Shown one piece after another: positions 8,601 through 16,097 of a stretch of DNA of 48,028 bases. The notes below the pieces were generated by a model. It ran no database searches and was not told where the DNA came from. It saw nothing but the letters and a program-made list of their open reading frames with translations. A program made the translations under genes and the position numbers. This DNA comes from Phycisphaerales bacterium. Its GTDB lineage: Bacteria > Planctomycetota > Phycisphaerae > Phycisphaerales > UBA1924. Position 1 is the first letter of the stretch; the number at the start of each line of letters is the position of its first letter. The DNA lies in the NCBI GenBank assembly GCA_029260315.1, contig JAJDDM010000009.1, positions 1-48,028 on the forward strand. Reading direction: 5' to 3'.

Positions 8601-8895
8601 CACTTTGTTCTGCGAGGAAGACTGCGCCGAAGCCGCCCTCGCCGAGCTGGCGGACGAGGCGGTAGGGGCCGAGGGTGTCGCCGGGTTGGATGTCGATGGG
8701 TTCGATCAGCGGGGAGCGTGTGTTTGCGCCGTCCATGAAGCCGGGGGCGTCTTCGTGGGCTTCGAGGAGCGTCTGGACTTTGGCGCGAAGTTCAGGGTCG
8801 TTCTCGCAGGTGCGGTCGAGGAAGGCGGCGCGGGAGTGTGTGGGGAGATCGAGGGCTTCGTAGAGGATGTCCTTGATGCGATCGGGGGTGGGCAC
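5617..8895 (-). CDS. Transmembrane Ser/Thr protein kinase with WD40 repeats
   Basis: About 1092 residues from a GTG at 8895; the frame stays open to 9003 but those extra residues look non-coding and overlap no recognisable domain, so the GTG is preferred though its ribosome site is weak. Residues 1-70 form a helical lead. The kinase domain spans about 75-370: Gly-loop GEGGFG (85-90), VAIK Lys108, HRDLKPSN (199-206), DFG (222-224), GTPEYMSPEQ, and SDVYSLGVLLYEL. A membrane segment lies at about 402-425. The remaining 650 residues are external to the kinase and read as WD40/beta-propeller blades (for example LEGHQGVVVSVEFANEGAIL and ATSGWDSAIWLWD). This is a Hanks-type receptor-like kinase common in planctomycetes. 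Its signal and substrate are not evident. Confidence 0.92.
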   Translation of the reverse strand: MPTPDRIKDILYEALDLPTHSRAAFLDRTCENDPELRAKVQTLLEAHEDAPGFMDGANTRSPLIEPIDIQPGDTLGPYRLVRQLGEGGFGAVFLAEQSEPLKRLVAIKILKPGMDTRHVIARFEQERQTLAIMDHPAIASVYDAGATPAGRPYVVMEFVDGQPVTEYCDDEGLDIPARLAIFERICAAVQHAHQKGVIHRDLKPSNVLIHELDGQPQPKIIDFGIAKAIADQRPDMSRLTHGRQLLGTPEYMSPEQATGATDSIDTRSDVYSLGVLLYELICGEPPFDRERLRTAGFIELERILREDVPPRPSTRLIALDAIRLDAIATRRATDPIRMPRALRGDLDWIAMRAIEKDPDRRYPSANALGADIRRHLNDQPVEAGPPNALYAASKLLRRHKPAAIAALLAALAIVGALIISNISLYRVNQANQQGTERLWASYLAQARATRQGIRPGRRFESLEAIAAAARIRPSLELRNEAVACFALADLRHESTWEDKPFPHSNGLREVDRYAYRSTPTTIRVASIHDDATIAELECPEQIAHLGMFSPDGRYLSIHFDAPHTRITWDLQSYDRVLVTAPGEYQYYGVAFGTDRLGDWQAHIDTDGNLRIHDLPSGNLRGQVPIGPGQNMITVSDDGATIAVSRYHTSTVSIVDVASRSIVHELEPPVKVWDIDFSADGSLLAGGGDDFRVYLWSTDDWSQHATLEGHQGVVVSVEFANEGAILATSGWDSAIWLWDAQAAVPVLGPLEGWGLSGFSDSLTAIRRGSISHWTFERGHDLTQIELPGPLNTFASIDFARDEQSVLIGGSAGIRLIDIATRAVAAIISEEPSMDAVFDEQGARILATQTDGLRAWTMQGHLPADEQLLLAQTGEKRFTRLKGSSTLSMTSPRGVTVLDDYTADELAHLGMYRGLTTRPSITPDLRVAFTGNWKGEGGRVRDFATGQTLLHIEASHVVGQFSPDGRFLVVTTGEQIQCFETKGWTTVWQHDRNNTDDLAGRVAFSRDGSIVAVGNSRYQLDLCRTATGEVVLSIESPGHQALGDSAFTPDSGKLAIVTTQSLAHIYDLKKMRDRLVALGLDWSDTPPARAAAGP

Positions 8896-9008
8896 GGGGG
8901 AGATTGTACTTGAAGAGCGCAGAACGCAGAGCGCCGATGGCAGATTGGAGGGGCGGACGATGAGGAGTTTGGAGGCTCGGGATGGTGGGGGAGTTGGTTG
9001 CACGATTG

Positions 9009-9031
9009 CACTGGTGGGCGAGCCACCAGTG
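9009..9031. repeat. Dispersed palindrome, copy 2 (CACTGGTGG family)
   Basis: CACTGGTGG (9009-9017), loop GCGAG, CCACCAGTG (9023-9031). It sits between the kinase start and the end of the GH43 gene, with the same flank GGCACGG as the copy at 14211. Confidence 0.8.
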
Positions 9032-9058
9032 GCACGGTGCTCGTTGCGAATCGAACGC

Positions 9059-10090
9059 CTACCTCACTTGCGTTTCGGGCTCGTAGAGGATGGTTGAGGT
9101 TGGCTTGATGAGCTGATCGGTGGGGATGGGCCAGCCTTGGGTATCCCAGCGGAGTTCGCGGAGGCCGAAGGTGGGACGGCCGGCGGCGAGGTGGTCGTAG
9201 TAGTGGTACGCCAGGAGCCAGCGGTCATTGTCGCGGATGACCGAGCAGTGGCCGGTGCCGGCTTCGTTGTCGATGGAGGAGAGCAGGGGGGTTCCGCCGC
9301 CTTCGAGCATGGGGACGCCGTCGCGGTCGAGGTAGGGGCCGCGGATGCGCTCGCTGCGGCCGACGCGGATGTTGTAGGTGCTGCGGACGCCTCGGCAGCA
9401 GGCGTCGAACGAGACGAAGAGATACCAGTAGCCGTCGCGTTCGATGAGGTAGGGGGCCTCGATGGTGTCGCCGGCGGGGCGGGCGGCAAGGCGGGTGCGC
9501 TCTTCAGAGAGCGGGCGGAGTGACTTGGGGTCGAGCTGCTGGAGGAAGAGTCCGTCCCACATGGAGCCGAAGGCGATGAAGACGCGCCCGTCGCGCGTCT
9601 GGAGGACCTGGGGATCGATGGCGTTGAAACGGTCGCCCTTGGCCGAGCGGATGACGGGGCCGCGGTCTTGCCAGTTGGCGGTCTTGGGGTCGAGCGAGTC
9701 GCTGACGGCGAGGCCGATGGCCGAGGTGTTGGTGTGGAACTTGGAGACGCTGTAGGTGAGGACGTAGCGGTCGCCGACGCGGGCGATATCGGGGGCCCAG
9801 ATGTCGCGGGCGTCGGGGAAGAGCTCGGCGGTCCATTGGGGGACGTCGGTCTCGAACGCGCGCCCGACCTTGCGCCAGGTCTGGAGGTCGCGGGAGCGCC
9901 AGATGGGGACGCCGAAGCCGGTGTTGACGACGTAGTAGAAGCCGTCGGGGGCCTTGATGATGGTGGGGTCGTGGATGGGTGTGGGCGCCCCGGTGAGGCG
10001 CGGCGGGGGCGCGGGCTGGGCGTCGCCAGTGGCAAGGGTCGTGCAGGCGGGGAGGAGGAGGATGGCGATGATGAGGAGGATCGCGGGCAT
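9059..10090 (-). CDS. Glycoside hydrolase family 43 lipoprotein (arabinanase-like)
   Basis: A 343-residue protein with a lipobox: a hydrophobic run then LPAC, giving Cys16 as the lipidated residue. The five-bladed GH43 propeller starts at PIHDPTIIK. The three expected acidic residues are visible: Asp41 in HDPTI (general base), Asp159 in NAIDPQ (pKa modulator) and Glu211 in IEAPYLI (general acid). The later GTGHCSV provides the histidine usually near the active-site metal. Motifs YYVVNTGFGVPIWRS and DIWAPDIARVGDRY fit endo-1,5-alpha-L-arabinanases and related enzymes, so plant arabinan or arabinoxylan breakdown at the cell surface is likely; exact linkage is inferred. It is a single-gene unit with no transporter beside it. 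Confidence 0.88.
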   Translation of the reverse strand: MPAILLIIAILLLPACTTLATGDAQPAPPPRLTGAPTPIHDPTIIKAPDGFYYVVNTGFGVPIWRSRDLQTWRKVGRAFETDVPQWTAELFPDARDIWAPDIARVGDRYVLTYSVSKFHTNTSAIGLAVSDSLDPKTANWQDRGPVIRSAKGDRFNAIDPQVLQTRDGRVFIAFGSMWDGLFLQQLDPKSLRPLSEERTRLAARPAGDTIEAPYLIERDGYWYLFVSFDACCRGVRSTYNIRVGRSERIRGPYLDRDGVPMLEGGGTPLLSSIDNEAGTGHCSVIRDNDRWLLAYHYYDHLAAGRPTFGLRELRWDTQGWPIPTDQLIKPTSTILYEPETQVR

Positions 10091-10170
10091 GGGTCGAGGT
10101 TAGGCGTTCCGGACAGTGACTTGGCGTCGCCGTACAGATTCCGATACTATCGTCGAACGGAGAACATGCG

Positions 10171-10922
10171 TTGAAGATACAGAGTATCGCAGACTTTGTA
10201 GCGGCGATAAATGACGCTCATGATTCTCTTGGCCATGAGTTGTGGTGGCGCGGGCAAGGCGATGCGGCATGGCATCTCTGCCCGGGAATCTTTCGTGGTG
10301 CTAATGATCCTCGGCGAGAGAAGGACCTGATATTCCGGTTCATGCGCAAGGCTCGGAGCCGGCATGCCGCCTTGCCCACGGCCGATGACTTGTGGGACTG
10401 GCTCTTGCTCATGCAGCACTATGGCCTTCCGACTCGGCTTTTTGATTGGTCTGAATCACCTCTCGTAGCCTTGTATTTCGCCATCTGTGATGTAGAGCAA
10501 TCGGGTGATGCGATTGTCTTTGCCCTTCAGCCAAGTTGCCTGAATGAGACCGTCAGCGGATACGGCGCTATCTGGGGAAAGGACAACGCCCATGCTCGAG
10601 AGTTCATTGAACCCGCAATGAGAGTTGATGCCGAGCCTCGGTGGCCAGTGGCTGCAATAAACGTATCGGATTCGATCCTCGGATGCTTGCACAACTGACA
10701 GCATGCACGGTGCATACAGGCAGAACACCGCTTGACGAGTTGGCACGGTGTGAACAGTACTTGCAGCGGTTTGTGATTGACGGTAAGTCTAGGGAACAGC
10801 TCTGGACTGAACTGCACAGGCTGGGCATTCGTCGATCGAATCTGTTTCCTGATCTTGGCAATCTGGCTCAAGAACTCCGGGAGGCCGAAATGGTCTTTCC
10901 GGACTCTGACGATTCGATGTGA
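10171..10922 (+). pseudogene. FRG-domain protein, frameshifted
   Basis: The first part (TTG start at 10171 with GGAG nine bases upstream) matches the FRG domain: LWWRGQGDAAWHLCPGIFR, then LLLMQHYGLPTRLFDWSESPLVALYFA. It stops at 10698. The matching C-terminal half continues in another frame: FDPRMLAQLTACTVHTG, then a C-terminal LHRLGIRRSNLFPDLGNLAQEL ending at 10922. The change of frame falls at about 10665-10685. This fits a one-base deletion or two-base insertion in an originally continuous gene of about 250 codons, or an assembly error. FRG proteins are of uncertain function and are often found near mobile or defence genes. The gene is clearly more AT-rich than its neighbours, a sign of transfer. 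Confidence 0.8.
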
Positions 10923-11090
10923 CCTCCGTGGCATTTGACGTCGGTGGACTGGAACGGGGCTGGCTGAAGGTCGCTTGTAATTTTACAGAACATGGATTCT
11001 CGGACCTTCAGGATCCCGCGAATCTCACCCTTCGAAGGAGCAGAAACGGAGCCGGGTGGCTTGGCGTCGGCGGGCACAGGTCGCCATCGG

Positions 11091-11678
11091 TCAGGGGCTT
11101 GCGGTCTGCTGGAAGGTCTGGATGCCCTGGAGGAACATCTCGACGGCGATGGCGACGGCGAGCATACCCATGAGGCGTTCCATGGTGATGAGGCTTCGGC
11201 GGCCGAGGATGGCGGCGATGCGGCTGCCGAGCAGGAGGATGATCGATGCGCCCAGCCATGCGAGTGCGATCGCGCCGAAGCGTTCGGCCCAGGGGGTCTG
11301 GTCGGTGCCGAGGACCATGACCATGGCCATCGCGCCGGGGCCGACGAACAGGGGGATGGCGAGGGGGACGATGAAGGGCTCGGAGCTGTCGTCGTCGGCC
11401 ATGCTGAGCTTGATCGAGGGGAAGATCATGGGCAGGGCGATAAGGAACAGGATGATGGCACCGGCGATGGTGAGGGCGGGCTGAGAGATGTGCAGGGCGC
11501 CGAGCAGATGGCGGCCGGCGACCAGGAAGAGGACGAGCACGAGCAGCGAGATCAACAGCTCGCGGACGAGGACGCGGGTTCGGCGCTCTTCGGGCACCTT
11601 GGCGAGCGTGGCGACGAACAGCGGGATGAGGCCGAACGGGTCGATGATAAAGAAGAGCAGGAGCGCATTGGAGATCAT
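11091..11678 (-). CDS. MarC/YhgN family integral membrane protein
   Basis: A 195-residue protein, the family's usual length. The start at 11678 (MISNALLLFFIIDPFGLIPLF) is chosen because it gives the typical MarC opening with the conserved D-P-G/F in the first membrane segment; the frame stays open upstream only as antisense to hutH. About six hydrophobic segments are visible, and the loop IPLFVGPGAMAMVMVLG carries the second conserved proline/glycine motif. MarC proteins sit in the inner membrane; despite the name their role is not established and antibiotic efflux was not confirmed. It is divergent from hutH, with 84 bases between the two starts. Confidence 0.88.
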   Translation of the reverse strand: MISNALLLFFIIDPFGLIPLFVATLAKVPEERRTRVLVRELLISLLVLVLFLVAGRHLLGALHISQPALTIAGAIILFLIALPMIFPSIKLSMADDDSSEPFIVPLAIPLFVGPGAMAMVMVLGTDQTPWAERFGAIALAWLGASIILLLGSRIAAILGRRSLITMERLMGMLAVAIAVEMFLQGIQTFQQTASP

Positions 11679-11762
11679 GGAGCGGAGGTTATCCGATGCG
11701 TGCGGCGCGCGTTCCGTTCGTGTCGCGGCGGGCTCCTGATTTCCCCTTCCTACAGTCGCCCC

Positions 11763-13277
11763 ATGAGCGTGATGCTGGATGGGTCGGCGCTGTCGTTGAA
11801 GCAGGTTGAGCGGGTGGCTCGCGGGGGCGAGCGGGTGGAGATTTCGGATTCCGCCGTGGCGGGGATGGCGCGATCGCGGGGCGCGGTCGAGGCGGCGTTG
11901 GACGACGGCGAGGCGCATTACGGGATCAACACGGGGTTCGGGTCGCTGGCTCGGACGCGGATCGGGCGGGATGAGCTGACCGAGTTGCAGCACAATCTGC
12001 TGCGGTCGCACGCGGCGGGCGTTGGAGCCCCCCTCCCGGAGGATGTGGTTCGGGGGATGTTGTTGTTGCTTGGGGCATCGTTGTGCCGGGGGTTGTCGGG
12101 GGTGCGGGCGGAGCTGGCGCAGCGGATCGTGGCGTTGCTGAACGCAGGCGTGACGCCGGTGGTGCCAGAGATTGGGTCGGTCGGGGCGTCGGGGGATCTT
12201 GCGCCTCTGTCGCACGCGGCGCTGGTATTGATTGGTGAGGGGGAGGCGACGGTCGGCGGGGCGCGGATGTCGGGCGACGATGCGCTGCGCGCGGCGGGGC
12301 TCGAGGCGATCGCGCTGGAGGCCAAGGAGGGGCTTGCGCTCATCAACGGGACGCATCTGATGGCGGCCCGCGGGGCGTTGCTCGTACGAGATTGCGAGCG
12401 GTTGATGGAGAGCGCGGCGGTGGCGTGCGCGATGTCGATCGACGCGAACAAGGCGACGAGCGAGCCGCTGATTGACGCGGTGCAGGCGGCGCGGGGGCAG
12501 GACGGGCAGATGGCGATGGCGCGGCGGATCGCGGGGTTTCTCGCCGGGAGCGAGATCCTGGAGAGCCATCGGGAGAACGACCCGCGGGTGCAGGACCCCT
12601 ATTCCCTGCGGTGCGCGGCTCCGGTGATGGGCGCCGCGTGGGATGCGATGGGTTATGTAAAACAGATCGTGGAGCGTGAGCTGGGGGCGGTGACGGACAA
12701 TCCGCTGGTGCTCGAGGTGGATGGGCGGCATCAGATCGTGTCGGCGGGAAACTTCCACGGGATGCCGCTGGCGATTCCGCTGGATGCTCTGGCGATCGCG
12801 ATCGCGCATGTTGCGGGGATCAGCGAGCGGCGGACGTACTTGATGTTGAGCGCACGGGATCCGGAGGCGGGGTTGTCGCCGTACCTGGCAGCGCATCCCG
12901 GTTTGCAGTCGGGGTTGATGATCGCGCAGTACACGGCGGCAGCGTGTTGCAACGAGATCATCGGGCTGTGCATGCCGGCGAGTGTGAGCAACCTCCCCAC
13001 TTCTGCGGGGACGGAGGATTACAACAGCTTCGGGCCGCGGGGGGCGGCCAAGGCGCAGCGTGCGTTGGAGTTGGCGCAGCGGGTGGTGGCGATCGAGCTG
13101 TTGTGCGCGGCGCAGGCGATGGAGAGCCATCGGCCGTTGAAGTCCGGGGCGGGTGTCGAGCGGGCGCACGCGATGATCCGAGCGCATGTGCCGGCGTTAG
13201 ATCACGATCGGTCGCCTTCTGCTGATATCGAGCGGATCGCAGAGATGGTGGCGGCGGGCGCGATCGGGGAAGGGTGA
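11763..13277 (+). CDS. hutH: Histidine ammonia-lyase
   Basis: A 504-residue enzyme that removes ammonia from L-histidine to give trans-urocanate, the first step of histidine use. The triad A142-S143-G144 (in GSVGASGDLAPLSH) forms the MIO cofactor autocatalytically, and Tyr53 (HYGINTGFG) is the catalytic tyrosine; both numbers coincide with the Pseudomonas enzyme. Further family stretches are LINGTHLM, PVMGAAWD, DNPLV and SAGNFHGMPLA. The start at 11763 (MSVMLDG) gives the expected length; the open frame further upstream is only antisense to marC. It is separated by 4 kb from hutU, and a DUF2071 gene follows after three bases. Cytoplasmic homotetramer in known cases. Confidence 0.97.
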   Translation: MSVMLDGSALSLKQVERVARGGERVEISDSAVAGMARSRGAVEAALDDGEAHYGINTGFGSLARTRIGRDELTELQHNLLRSHAAGVGAPLPEDVVRGMLLLLGASLCRGLSGVRAELAQRIVALLNAGVTPVVPEIGSVGASGDLAPLSHAALVLIGEGEATVGGARMSGDDALRAAGLEAIALEAKEGLALINGTHLMAARGALLVRDCERLMESAAVACAMSIDANKATSEPLIDAVQAARGQDGQMAMARRIAGFLAGSEILESHRENDPRVQDPYSLRCAAPVMGAAWDAMGYVKQIVERELGAVTDNPLVLEVDGRHQIVSAGNFHGMPLAIPLDALAIAIAHVAGISERRTYLMLSARDPEAGLSPYLAAHPGLQSGLMIAQYTAAACCNEIIGLCMPASVSNLPTSAGTEDYNSFGPRGAAKAQRALELAQRVVAIELLCAAQAMESHRPLKSGAGVERAHAMIRAHVPALDHDRSPSADIERIAEMVAAGAIGEG

Positions 13278-13280
13278 GCG

Positions 13281-14006
13281 TTGTCCGAGGGCGGGTCATC
13301 CCGAGCTCGGCGGGCGTTTCTGACGGCGCAGTGGCGGCACCTGGTGCTCGTGAGCTACGCGGTCGGGGACGATCTGCTGACGCCCCATCTGCCGGCGGGG
13401 CTGGAGCTGGATCGGTTCGGCGGCTGGGCGTGTTGCTCGCTGGTGGCGTTTGAGTTTCGGGATACGCGTGTAAAGGGCGTGCGCTGGGCGGGGCATGTGA
13501 ACTTCCCCGAGGTGAACCTGCGTTTCTATGTGCGGGATTCATGGGGGCGGCGGGGCGTGTGCTTTGTGCGCGAGTGGGTGCCGCGGCGGTTGGTTGCGTG
13601 GATCGCGCGCGGGTTGTACAACGAGCCGTACGCGCGGGTGGCGATGCGCAGCGAGATCGAGCGGGGCGATGGCGGGGTGCGGGCGGGTTATCGCTGGCAG
13701 TCTGGCGGGCGGGAGCACTCGGTTGAGGCTCGCGGGGTCGGGCCCCCCCATCTCCCGGACAAGGACTCTGCCGAGCACTGGTTCAAGGAGCACTCGTGGG
13801 GGTTCGGGCGCGATCGCAAGGGGCGGACGCGGACGTACCGGGTGGAGCATCCGGTGTGGGAGGTGCATCGCGTACGGTCGTTCGATCTGGATGTGGATTA
13901 CGGGGCGTTGTATGGGAAGCGGTGGCGCGTGCTGGACGGGGCCGCGCCGATCAATGTAACGCTGGCGGCGGGGTCGGGGGTTGCGGTGTATCCGAGAGAG
14001 GAATGA
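13281..14006 (+). CDS. DUF2071 (YqjF-like) family protein
   Basis: A 241-residue protein beginning with TTG three bases after the hutH stop, so probably translated from the same message. Family features are LTAQWRHLVLVSYAVGDDLLTPHLPAGLELD near the start, then GHVNFPEVNLRFYVRD, VPRRLVAWIARGLYNEPY and EHPVWEVHRVR towards the end. The fold is acetoacetate-decarboxylase-like, but the family has no established reaction. Its neighbour suggests nothing specific about histidine use; this link could be fortuitous. Confidence 0.85.
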   Translation: MSEGGSSRARRAFLTAQWRHLVLVSYAVGDDLLTPHLPAGLELDRFGGWACCSLVAFEFRDTRVKGVRWAGHVNFPEVNLRFYVRDSWGRRGVCFVREWVPRRLVAWIARGLYNEPYARVAMRSEIERGDGGVRAGYRWQSGGREHSVEARGVGPPHLPDKDSAEHWFKEHSWGFGRDRKGRTRTYRVEHPVWEVHRVRSFDLDVDYGALYGKRWRVLDGAAPINVTLAAGSGVAVYPREE

Positions 14007-14028
14007 TGCATCGCAGAGTGCGCGGAGA

Positions 14029-14060
14029 GGAACCACCACGGAGACACGGTGACACGGAGA
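14029..14060. repeat. Degenerate ACCACGGAGACACGG repeat
   Basis: Short direct iterations of CACGGAGA/CACGGTGA lie after the DUF2071 gene. The same motif family forms the long inverted repeat at 30381-30526. Such ACCACGGAGACACGG units are found between genes in many planctomycetes and other bacteria. Confidence 0.5.
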
Positions 14061-14210
14061 GACTTGGTCTTTGGGGACTTGGGTCTCGTGAATGGGTCCT
14101 TGTGGCCGTCGTTTGGTTGGCTCTTGTGCGCTTGGGGTGAGAGTTCCCTTCGCTCGCGTTTCAGGCTCGTGGCGTGCGTGGTACGGTGAACGTGGGCGAT
14201 TGCAGGGTTG

Positions 14211-14233
14211 CACTGGTGGGCGAGCCACCAGTG
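14211..14233. repeat. Dispersed palindrome, copy 3 (CACTGGTGG family)
   Basis: CACTGGTGG (14211-14219), loop GCGAG, CCACCAGTG (14225-14233), with the flanking GGCACGG shared with copy 2. It lies between the convergent ends of the DUF2071 and transporter genes and could act as a two-way terminator. Confidence 0.8.
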
Positions 14234-14260
14234 GCACGGGGGCTGTGATGGGCGAGGGGA

Positions 14261-15139
14261 TTAGAAGCGGATGGTGATGCCGGAGAAGAGGGTGAGGTCT
14301 TCGTCGCCGTTGAGGCCGAGGACCGCGCCGGCGTCGAGTTGGATGTCGGGGGTGATGCCGTAGGTGAGCCCGGCGCTGAGGAAGGAGTCGTAGTCGCCGT
14401 CGAGGTCATGCTCGCCGATGTACTCGATGTAGCCGGCGAGGTCGCCGATGATGTCGTGCCCGAGGACGGCGGTGTGGCTGAAGGTTTCTTCGCGGTCGCC
14501 GTCGTCGTCGATGAAATCGATCTCGGCCTGGAGGCCGAGGCCCCAGCCCTGGGGGAGTTCGATGGCGACGGGGAGGATGACACCGCCCTCGACTTCGTCG
14601 GAGGCGACGTCATCGTCGCCGGTGGGGAAGGTGATGAAGGGGAGGATGGCGATAGCGAATGGGCCCTCGTCGTTGCCGTAGAGGTTCTGCTTCCAGCGCA
14701 GGCCGAGGTTGCCGATGCCCGAGGCGTCGTCGCCGCCTTCGAGTTCTTCGTGGAGGTAGGGGTTGATGAGGATCTGGAGGTCGACGGAGTTGGTGATGCC
14801 GATCTTGAAGTTGATGGGGGCGAGGGCGAGGGAATCGAGGCGCTCGCCGGCGGCGTCGGCGGTGGACCACTCGAGGAAGCTCATCTCGAGCTGGAACGCG
14901 CCGGCGTCGACGGTGTAGGGGCTCTCGGTGGCGTCGGGGCGGTCGGCGGAGAGCGGACGCCAGAGCTCTCTGGGGGTGGGGTTGAAGAGGTGGTACTGGG
15001 ATTTGTCCGGGTTCGGGGGGTCGGCGTCGATGGGTTCTGCGATCTCCGGTTCTGGCTCGGGTTGAGCCTGGGCGGCCACTGGGACGGCGAGGGCGGAGAG
15101 GATGATGATGGGCGCGAGGCGGGCGGGGGCGATCTGCAT
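14261..15139 (-). CDS. Putative outer-membrane transporter (phenol meta-pathway porin-like)
   Basis: A 292-residue protein. The start at 15139 gives a good signal peptide (MQIAPARLAPIIILSALAVPVAAQA). The mature part begins with an acidic Pro-rich lead, then LSADRPDATESPYTVDAGAFQLEMSF, a motif of the MetA-pathway-of-phenol-degradation/transporter family, and goes on as alternating beta strands (ILINPYLHEE, GIGNLGLRWKQNLYG, FITFPTGDDD), ending in LFSGITIRF with a C-terminal Phe as in outer-membrane barrels. Substrate is unknown; a small organic or hydrophobic compound is inferred from the family. The frame is open upstream with no stop into another ORF, but the signal peptide makes separate translation likely. 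Two palindromes lie just before the start. Confidence 0.8.
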   Translation of the reverse strand: MQIAPARLAPIIILSALAVPVAAQAQPEPEPEIAEPIDADPPNPDKSQYHLFNPTPRELWRPLSADRPDATESPYTVDAGAFQLEMSFLEWSTADAAGERLDSLALAPINFKIGITNSVDLQILINPYLHEELEGGDDASGIGNLGLRWKQNLYGNDEGPFAIAILPFITFPTGDDDVASDEVEGGVILPVAIELPQGWGLGLQAEIDFIDDDGDREETFSHTAVLGHDIIGDLAGYIEYIGEHDLDGDYDSFLSAGLTYGITPDIQLDAGAVLGLNGDEDLTLFSGITIRF

Positions 15140-15910
15140 GGGTGTGCTCCTTTTGTAGCGTTGGCTACGGAGCAATGTAGCACTTGCTACAACCGGGGTC
15201 AAGGCGGGGTCTGCGGGCGGATCGTCAGAGCCCGCGGGCGTGGTCTGGTTGGATTGCGGTATTGCTGCGTGGGTGCGCTCAGCGAGCCCAGGCTTGCGCC
15301 GGGGCCTCCTATGGGAGTCCGGCTGTGGCTTGGGCTTTGGTTGGGGCGGGCGTTGTGGGGATTCGGTGTGATCGGTGGTCGTTCGGATTGAATCATGCTG
15401 GTCGGTCGGCTTGGCGTTTCGTGGCTGCTCTCTGGCGCGAGGTGGGTGCGGCTTGTGGAGGAGCGCCGCTGCTTTGCGGCGGGTCTCGTTTTCGCGGAGG
15501 CGTTCTGCTGGTTTGAGCGGTTCGCCGGAGCGGATCGTGGCGAGGCTTTCGAGAGCGCCAATCGCCGAGGTCTGAGCTCGGGCATGGATGAGTTTGCGTC
15601 TGGTGTATTCGATGTGGTGGAAGGATGCGAGTGCCGAGGCGACCTTGGGCGAGTCGATCCAGGCGTGGAGTTGGGCAAGGGTGAGATTGTGTTGATCGCA
15701 GAGGTCGAGCGGGGAGAGGTCGGGGTCGAGAAGGTCGCGGAGGAGGGCGGAGGGGTCGAGATCGGGTCTGGGGTCTTGGGTCTGGGGATTGGAGGGAGGG
15801 GAGGTATTTGTGACTCCGCAGTCGGGATTCGGGAATCGGCATTCGGAGGGCGATTCGGCGCTCGACTCGGAGTGCGGGACGGGTGATTGCAGCATCGTGT
15901 GTTCGATCAT
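15140..15910 (-). CDS. Unidentified ORF with HTH-like helical domain, no stop before the transporter
   Basis: From the ATG at 15910 (a second ATG at 15895) the frame encodes a Pro/Ser-rich lead, then residues about 49-152 with coherent helical character: LLRDLLDPDLSPLDLCDQHNLTLAQLHAWIDSP, which resembles a helix-turn-helix, followed by long amphipathic helices ending RKAAALLHK. The next about 100 residues are low-complexity Pro/Arg and include DNA related to the GAGGCCC repeat (near 15280-15310), so the genuine gene probably ended near 15450. There is no stop until the end of the transporter, which gives a potential fusion of 549 residues. No family is recognised. The HTH-like part and position suggest a regulator of the transporter, as a guess. 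No ribosome site is obvious. Confidence 0.4.
15155..15190. promoter_or_regulatory. Two perfect GTAGC-N4-GCTAC palindromes (operator)
   Basis: GTAGC gttg GCTAC (15155-15168) and GTAGC actt GCTAC (15177-15190) are spaced 22 bases centre to centre, two helical turns. They lie 16-51 bases upstream of the transporter start. The layout is that of two dimers of a winged-helix repressor binding the same DNA face. The second copy extends to TTGTAGC and its complement at the outer flank. Confidence 0.7.
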
Positions 15911-16038
15911 GAAGCAATTGTTTGCTCGCGGCGGCGCGGCTCAAGCGGGGAGGGTGGTATGGGATCGAAAATGACGCACGATGGACGGTTATCGTGCGAG
16001 AATCTTGTTTGTTGGGCGAGGTGTTCGAGGTGGTCAGG

Positions 16039-16066
16039 CACCGAGATCGCAGAGCCGATCTCGGTG
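16039..16066. terminator. 11-bp stem-loop after the toxin gene
   Basis: CACCGAGATCG (16039-16049) pairs perfectly with CGATCTCGGTG (16056-16066), loop CAGAGC. It lies 32 bases beyond the MazF-like gene's stop. On the minus strand there is no clear T-run after it. Confidence 0.5.
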
Positions 16067-16097
16067 GCACGATTTTGGCGCCACCCAGCCGGTCGCG

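Noticed and set aside
10992-11762. N-terminal extension of the hutH frame by about 257 codons
   Set aside because: The extension is the reverse of marC and consists of His/Asp/Gly-rich filler. The ATG at 11763 gives the exact length and catalytic numbering of histidine ammonia-lyase.
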